28,640 bases of DNA from S012-113 sp965368405 (GTDB lineage Bacteria; Bacteroidota; Bacteroidia; Cytophagales; Cyclobacteriaceae): the NCBI GenBank assembly GCA_965368405.1, contig CBDUMS010000042.1, positions 1 to 28,640 of the forward strand, read 5' to 3'. A program made the position numbers and the translations under genes. This document shows positions 24,040 through 28,640 of the stretch, one piece after another (position 1 is the first letter of the stretch; every line of letters starts with the position of its first letter). Under the pieces are notes generated by a model. The model was not told where the DNA came from. It worked only from the letters and a program-made list of their open reading frames with translations, and made no database searches.

Positions 24040-26253
24040 ATGCATTTTCGTTTTGGCTTTATTATGGTTTTATGCACACTCTCCTACTCAAAGCTGAGTT
24101 ATGGTCAGGAGAAAAAAGGCCTATTCGCGAAGAAAATCGATGAAGTTATCACAATAGACGGCAACCCAAAGGAAGCGATATGGCAAGAGGCGGAAGCGGC
24201 CAGCAATTTCTACCAATATTTTCCTAATGATACCTCATATGCCGTTGCCAATACCGAAGCCTTTGTAGCCTATGATGATAAAAATGTCTATATCTTACTA
24301 AAAGTATATGATGACCTCGAAGGAGAATATCAAACTTCATCTTTGCGAAGAGATTATCGTGGTGGCGCGAATGACGGCATATCAATCGTAATAGACACCT
24401 ATCAAGACAATACGAATGCATTTGTTTTTGGGATAAATCCATACGGCGTATTACGAGAAGGTTTAATTGCTAACGGCGGGCAAGGTCGAGACGCCTACAG
24501 CTTATCTTGGGACAATAAATGGGTTGGCGAGGCTAAGATATTTGAAAATATGTGGGTGGCAGAAGCCGCTATCCCACTTAAAACCTTACGTTTTAAGGAT
24601 CAGAGTAAATTCTGGAATATAAACTTCTATAGAATAGATACGAAATATAATGAACGCTCTACCTGGACGCCTATTCCAAGAAATAACTCAATCTATAACC
24701 TTGCTTTCTTACAGCCTCTTGAGTTTGAACAGCCTCTAAAAAAACCCGGAGGTAATGTTGCGATAATTCCGTACGCCAGTGTCAATGGGTTTGTTGATAA
24801 CCAAGCCGATGAGTCTATTGGTGAAAAACCTCAAGGAGGTGGCTATGGGTTTGGTGGTGATATTAAACTTGGGGTAAGTCCATCTTTAAATCTCGACCTC
24901 ACGATTAATCCAGACTTTTCGCAAGTAGAGGTTGACCGGCAGCAAACGAACCTTAGCCGCTTTGAATTATTTTTTCCAGAACGACGGCAATTCTTCCTGG
25001 AGAATGCCGATTTGTTTGCCAATTTTGGTGGCAACAGGTCTCGCCCCTTCTTTAGTAGAAGGATTGGGATCACGAAAGATACCTTAACAGATCAAAATGT
25101 TTCTCAGCCCATATTATTTGGTGCACGGCTCAGCGGGAAAGTATCTAAAAATCTAAGAGTTGGCGTATTAAGCATGCAAACTGCCGCGGTAGAAGAAGCT
25201 AACCAGCCGTCTTTAAACTACTCTGTTGGTGTTATTCAACAAAAAGTTTTTGCACGCTCCAATATCTCGGCAATCTTCGTAAACAAACAGGAGCTCTCTT
25301 TCGAAGATAAGCCCACACCACTCTATGCCTACAACCGTGTTGCCGGTTTGGAATATAATTTGGCCACTGCCAGTAATAACTGGACGGGCAAACTATTTTA
25401 CCACCATTCATTTGAGCCAGATAACCCTGATAGCACCTTTTCGTATGGAAGTAGCCTATCATATAACAAAAGAAGGTTCACGGCAAGTTTTGGGCATCAG
25501 ATCATCGGCAACAATTTTAACGCAGAAGTGGGTTTTGTACCACGCAGAGGTTTTCAGCAACTGAACTCTAGGGTTCAGGTATGGTTTTACCCGAATACGA
25601 TGATCAATAGGCATGGCTTTTCTGGGGAGGTTCAATATTTATGGTCCTCTACAGGCGTTACCTCAGACCACCGGTTCGAACTTGGATATAATTTAACCTT
25701 TCAGAGTCAGGCCTTCATTAACCTGAACTTTGTTGAAGAGTATACCCTATTATTTAACGATTTCGATCCTACTCGAACCGACGGAGAACCTCTTCCTGCA
25801 GGGTCTGACTATACCTATCGCTATGTTCAATTAAGAATGCGGACCGATGAGCGCAAAGCCTTGGTGGCTCGGTTAAATGGCTCAGCAGGCCAGTTCTTTA
25901 ATGGCGAAAGATATAGCATTGGTGGGAATCTGAATTATCGATTTCAACCTTATGGCAATATTGGTGTAGATGTGCAGTATAACTCTATTCTACTGCCCGA
26001 TCCTCATAATTCAGCAGACTTAGTCCTTATTGGACCACGATTAGATATTACTTTTTCAAGATCTGTTTTTCTCACCGGTCTCTTCCAATATAATAATCAG
26101 GTCGATAATTTTAACACAAATATTAGGTTCCAATGGCGATTCAAGCCTGTCTCAGATCTTTATGTGGTGTATACCGACAACTATTTTGCGAGTGATTTCA
26201 TGAATAAGAATCGTTCCTTAATTGTAAAGCTCACCTACTGGTTAAACCTCTAG
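24040..26253 (+). CDS. DUF5916 protein with CBM9-like N-terminal domain
   Basis: The 737-residue secreted protein has a signal peptide ending near SYGQ (23). Residues about 30-215 read as the carbohydrate-binding family 9-like domain (IDEVITIDGNPKEAIWQEAEAASNF, AYDDKNVYILLKVYDDLE, SIVIDTYQDNTNAFVFGINPYGVLREGLI, WVAEAAIPLKTLRF). The rest is DUF5916: NINFYRIDTKYNERSTWTPIPRN, then NPDFSQVEVDRQQTNLSRFELFFPERRQFFLENADLF, RSRPFFSRRIGI and a long series of beta strands ending VKLTYWLNL. The final part looks like an outer-membrane barrel, with an aromatic-rich terminal strand. The function is unknown; such proteins are widespread in Bacteroidota and may bind or take up glycans or other polymers. It converges on the T9SS gene with 13 bases between stop codons. 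Confidence 0.94.
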   Translation: MHFRFGFIMVLCTLSYSKLSYGQEKKGLFAKKIDEVITIDGNPKEAIWQEAEAASNFYQYFPNDTSYAVANTEAFVAYDDKNVYILLKVYDDLEGEYQTSSLRRDYRGGANDGISIVIDTYQDNTNAFVFGINPYGVLREGLIANGGQGRDAYSLSWDNKWVGEAKIFENMWVAEAAIPLKTLRFKDQSKFWNINFYRIDTKYNERSTWTPIPRNNSIYNLAFLQPLEFEQPLKKPGGNVAIIPYASVNGFVDNQADESIGEKPQGGGYGFGGDIKLGVSPSLNLDLTINPDFSQVEVDRQQTNLSRFELFFPERRQFFLENADLFANFGGNRSRPFFSRRIGITKDTLTDQNVSQPILFGARLSGKVSKNLRVGVLSMQTAAVEEANQPSLNYSVGVIQQKVFARSNISAIFVNKQELSFEDKPTPLYAYNRVAGLEYNLATASNNWTGKLFYHHSFEPDNPDSTFSYGSSLSYNKRRFTASFGHQIIGNNFNAEVGFVPRRGFQQLNSRVQVWFYPNTMINRHGFSGEVQYLWSSTGVTSDHRFELGYNLTFQSQAFINLNFVEEYTLLFNDFDPTRTDGEPLPAGSDYTYRYVQLRMRTDERKALVARLNGSAGQFFNGERYSIGGNLNYRFQPYGNIGVDVQYNSILLPDPHNSADLVLIGPRLDITFSRSVFLTGLFQYNNQVDNFNTNIRFQWRFKPVSDLYVVYTDNYFASDFMNKNRSLIVKLTYWLNL

Positions 26254-26266
26254 CTCTTAAAACTGT

Positions 26267-28582
26267 TTATTGGTCATTAATAAGCAAGAAATGGCCGGTA
26301 ACAGATTCTACATCTGCTACTCCTGGTAAAATATGATAGTAGTAGGTTCCGGAAGGAAGGTCCGTGCGGTTAAAAATTACATTCTGATTATTATACCCAG
26401 TAAAGCGATCGATTTCAGCACCCCAGCGACTAAGAATTATTACAGTATTATTTGGATAAGCTTCGATATTCTCAATTTCAAGAAAATCGTTGAAGCCATC
26501 TCCGTCTGGTGACACACCATTAAACACCAAAATTGGTGGGTTCTCTCCTCCTACTTCAACTCCTGGAATTGTTATAGATTGCGATACGCAAACTCCACTT
26601 AAGTCACAGATTTGTATTTCAAGGATATCGTCGCCTGAAAAAGTTATACCCGTATAGTCAATAGTAAGCAAGCCACTGGCATCGATGCTGGCAGTAGCTC
26701 CGCTTATTGGTTGTGTAATAATCGATAGCGATGATAAGTCAATATTATTATTGGGATCGGAAATGAAATTATTTAAATCGACTTGTACTTCATTTGTACC
26801 AGGAGTTGGTTCCGGTATAGCATTATTTACCGCTGGTGGCGCATTATTGATCGTAATAACGGCATAAGCCTCCGCAAAATTCGTACACTGATTGATAATC
26901 CTGTAGAGCAGTGAATCCAGGGTTGGAGCATCGAGATCAGGGTCGTAATCAATTGTACCATCGGCCAATACGGTCGCTATGCCATAGAGCGGCATCGACT
27001 GAATGGTTGTTGTGAGCAAATCTCCGGGATTAATTAGAGCTCCTAAAGGAACATTAATATTTGCCGTTTGACCGATATCTACCGTTTCGGTTTGTCGTTG
27101 TGCGGTAATTGGTAAATTCGCATTTATTAAGACGGTATCATATTCGGCGCATCCGCCAACTGTGTTAACCAGTTGCCAAATCAGCTCAACATTATTAGTT
27201 GATATCGTTGTAACATCTGAATTCGGTAAAGAAGGATCTAGAATCGTTGCTGAACCAGTGAAAACTGACCATGTGCCCACTTCATTTACATTTAGCGGGT
27301 CCGCCGCTAATATGGTTGCAGTTGTACATATCGCCTGATCAGCCCCTGCGTTCGCGATTGTGATATCAGTAATAATAACCTCAATGGAATCTACGCTGGT
27401 ACAACCAGATCTATCGATACTCAGTTTAGAATAATAGGTTCCTGCTGTTGGAAAGGTAAAAGTTTGGTCGCCCTGACTATTCGAATCTTCGGAACCGTCG
27501 TTATCAAAATCCCAGCTAAATATATCTCCGGCAACGACATTTGAACTAATATCTGTTAAAGCGGTTGGAGCACCTACACAGACGGTATCGGCAAGAATAC
27601 TCGCCGTTGCACCGTCGCAAAGGGTAACATTTAGGTACTCAGTCATTCCAAAAAGCCCATTTTCGTTGATGAGTCGGATACCCACAACATGGGGCCCAGA
27701 AGATAATGCGGTCGTTGAAAACGCGATGATGCTATCTATATCGGCTTTTACTGGACTGATAGCGATAGTTGTGCTGCTGCCGATACCCGGATCAGCATCG
27801 AAAAAGTACTCTACACCGGCAATGCCTCCTGCCGCAAATGCATCAACAAAGAATGATCTGGATTCAACTTCACTCCAGATGCCATCACCATCCAACACTC
27901 GTACATGGAGTGTATGATGTCCTGCGGCCAAACTACTTGTGTTCAGTGTATCGAGTACATTTAGATTTGTTGCGGCGGCGACAGGAATTGGCACACCCGC
28001 ACCATAGCCTGGGTCACTATCAATAAAGTATTCTAATGCCGTGATTGTAGCTTGTGTAGTCAAATTCGATGGACTGATGTAAAAAGATCTGGACTCAAGA
28101 TTGCCCCATATTCCATCAGAATCCTGACTTCGCGTGTAAAGCGTATGAAATCCAGCCGGAAGTGCACTGGTACTAATTATATCATTGACGATGACATCTG
28201 TTGCGACCGTAAGTGACAAAGAGGTGCCCGCACCGATTCCCGGATCGGTATCGATAAAGTACTCTACTAGCTGAATATCTGCCTGTGTGTCCAAACGTGA
28301 AGCACTCACATAAAAACTTCGACTTTCGGTAATGCTCCAGACCGAATTTAGATCCTGAACCCGAATATAAAGCGTATGAAACCCTTCGGATAGAGCACTG
28401 GTTGCCACCGTAAATGATTCCGTAATTGTTGATCCTGTTGTTACCGGAATTGAAATACCCGAGCCAATACCTGGATCGGTATCGATAAAATACTCCATAG
28501 CATTGATATCAACCTGGTCAATGGTTTCTTGATAGAATAAGACCAATAACAAAAGGGGCCCGTATCGTAGTTTACTGAACAC
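26267..28582 (-). CDS. T9SS type B substrate with four 77-residue repeats and PKD-like domain
   Basis: A 771-residue secreted protein. After a hydrophobic N-terminus (about 8-17) come four repeats starting at EYF (residues 30, 107, 184 and 258), each EYFIDTDPGIG...HTLYIRV-D--G-W---ESRSFYV. A PKD-like domain follows (about 325-405, FSWDFDNDGSEDSNSQGDQTFTFPTAGTY), then further Ig/cadherin-like modules (about 408-680). The gliding-motility C-terminal domain spans about 684-771 (VFNGVSPDGDGFNDFLEIENI, VIILSRWGAEI, GTYYYHI), which directs export and surface attachment by T9SS. The signal peptide is poor: no AxA-type site follows LLLLVLFYQETIDQV. The start is GTG, overlapping the TAG of the upstream gene by one base, so translation is coupled. 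It is probably a large surface adhesin-like protein. Confidence 0.9.
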   Translation of the reverse strand: MFSKLRYGPLLLLVLFYQETIDQVDINAMEYFIDTDPGIGSGISIPVTTGSTITESFTVATSALSEGFHTLYIRVQDLNSVWSITESRSFYVSASRLDTQADIQLVEYFIDTDPGIGAGTSLSLTVATDVIVNDIISTSALPAGFHTLYTRSQDSDGIWGNLESRSFYISPSNLTTQATITALEYFIDSDPGYGAGVPIPVAAATNLNVLDTLNTSSLAAGHHTLHVRVLDGDGIWSEVESRSFFVDAFAAGGIAGVEYFFDADPGIGSSTTIAISPVKADIDSIIAFSTTALSSGPHVVGIRLINENGLFGMTEYLNVTLCDGATASILADTVCVGAPTALTDISSNVVAGDIFSWDFDNDGSEDSNSQGDQTFTFPTAGTYYSKLSIDRSGCTSVDSIEVIITDITIANAGADQAICTTATILAADPLNVNEVGTWSVFTGSATILDPSLPNSDVTTISTNNVELIWQLVNTVGGCAEYDTVLINANLPITAQRQTETVDIGQTANINVPLGALINPGDLLTTTIQSMPLYGIATVLADGTIDYDPDLDAPTLDSLLYRIINQCTNFAEAYAVITINNAPPAVNNAIPEPTPGTNEVQVDLNNFISDPNNNIDLSSLSIITQPISGATASIDASGLLTIDYTGITFSGDDILEIQICDLSGVCVSQSITIPGVEVGGENPPILVFNGVSPDGDGFNDFLEIENIEAYPNNTVIILSRWGAEIDRFTGYNNQNVIFNRTDLPSGTYYYHILPGVADVESVTGHFLLINDQ
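27614..28501 (-). repeat. Four tandem protein repeats (77, 77, 77 and about 70 residues)
   Basis: EYF(I/F)D(T/S/A)DPG(I/Y)G recurs at residues 30, 107, 184 and 258 of the T9SS substrate; offsets are 77, 77 and 74. Each unit ends in ESRSFYV-like sequence except the last (TEYLNVTL), which is also the most diverged. The DNA copies differ at many positions, so this is old duplication. Confidence 0.9.
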
Positions 28583-28640
28583 TAATTTCCTTTGGCTTTA
28601 ATGGTTACCGGTAAATCTGTTCCTGCAGGTATGACCGACG
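28582..28640 (-). CDS. C-terminal end of an upstream gene (partial)
   Basis: The last 18 codons of a minus-strand gene run in from the right edge (SVIPAGTDLPVTIKAKGN, then TAG at 28584-28582). Its stop overlaps the GTG of the T9SS substrate by one base. It is in the same operon; too little is visible to identify it. Confidence 0.6.
   Translation of the reverse strand, partial: SVIPAGTDLPVTIKAKGN

Noticed and set aside
1..28640. CRISPR arrays, transposases, integrases, restriction or abortive-infection genes
   Set aside because: No regularly spaced direct repeats and no protein with such motifs were found on either strand.

Overview
The window looks like chromosomal DNA of a member of the Bacteroidota, most likely a Cytophagales-type marine or soil bacterium (inference; the species is not identifiable by eye). 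Four things point there. A protein carries a gliding-motility-type C-terminal domain used as a type IX secretion (T9SS type B) signal. Lipoproteins are numerous, several with charged residues just after the lipidated Cys. Starts lack Shine-Dalgarno sequences, and several are preceded by the Bacteroidota -7 element TAnnTTTG. A DUF5916 protein and long FtsX-type permeases of the kind common in this phylum are also present.

Layout. 1-1180: a sensor histidine kinase (-) divergent from tyrS. 1181-2458: tyrS (+). 2468-3680: two small outer-membrane beta-barrel proteins (-), separated by an intrinsic terminator that touches the start codon of the second gene. 3745-11804: a tightly packed seven-gene minus-strand run, read as accA, a patatin-BamA-like outer-membrane phospholipase, an MBL-fold hydrolase, a soluble patatin phospholipase, hutU, and two tandem PlsC-type acyltransferases. 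11992-12699: an OB-fold lipoprotein (+). 12747-13097: a promoter, a broken copy of tRNA-Asp carrying a palindromic insert, the intact tRNA-Asp(GTC) and its terminator. 13212-18681: an accessory-looking stretch of small lipoproteins and membrane proteins, mostly unrecognised, with long gaps and one strongly G/T-skewed non-coding segment. 18472-19295: a DUF2975 membrane protein with its small HTH regulator. 19430-21829: an FtsX/MacB-type ABC permease. 21945-23698: a DUF4197 lipoprotein and a membrane-anchored alpha/beta hydrolase (-). 23699-24039: a divergent gap holding a plus-strand structured element with a strong terminator. 24040-26253: a DUF5916 protein (+). 26267-28582: a large repeat-containing T9SS substrate (-), coupled to the end of another gene running off the window.

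How the genes may work together. The accA-to-plsC run puts the first step of fatty-acid synthesis, two lipid hydrolases and two acyl-glycerol-phosphate acyltransferases in one likely transcript, so membrane-lipid synthesis and remodelling is a reasonable shared theme. hutU (histidine breakdown) is the outlier and has no other hut genes nearby. The rest of the window is mainly envelope biology. No complete mobile element, CRISPR array or defence system is visible.
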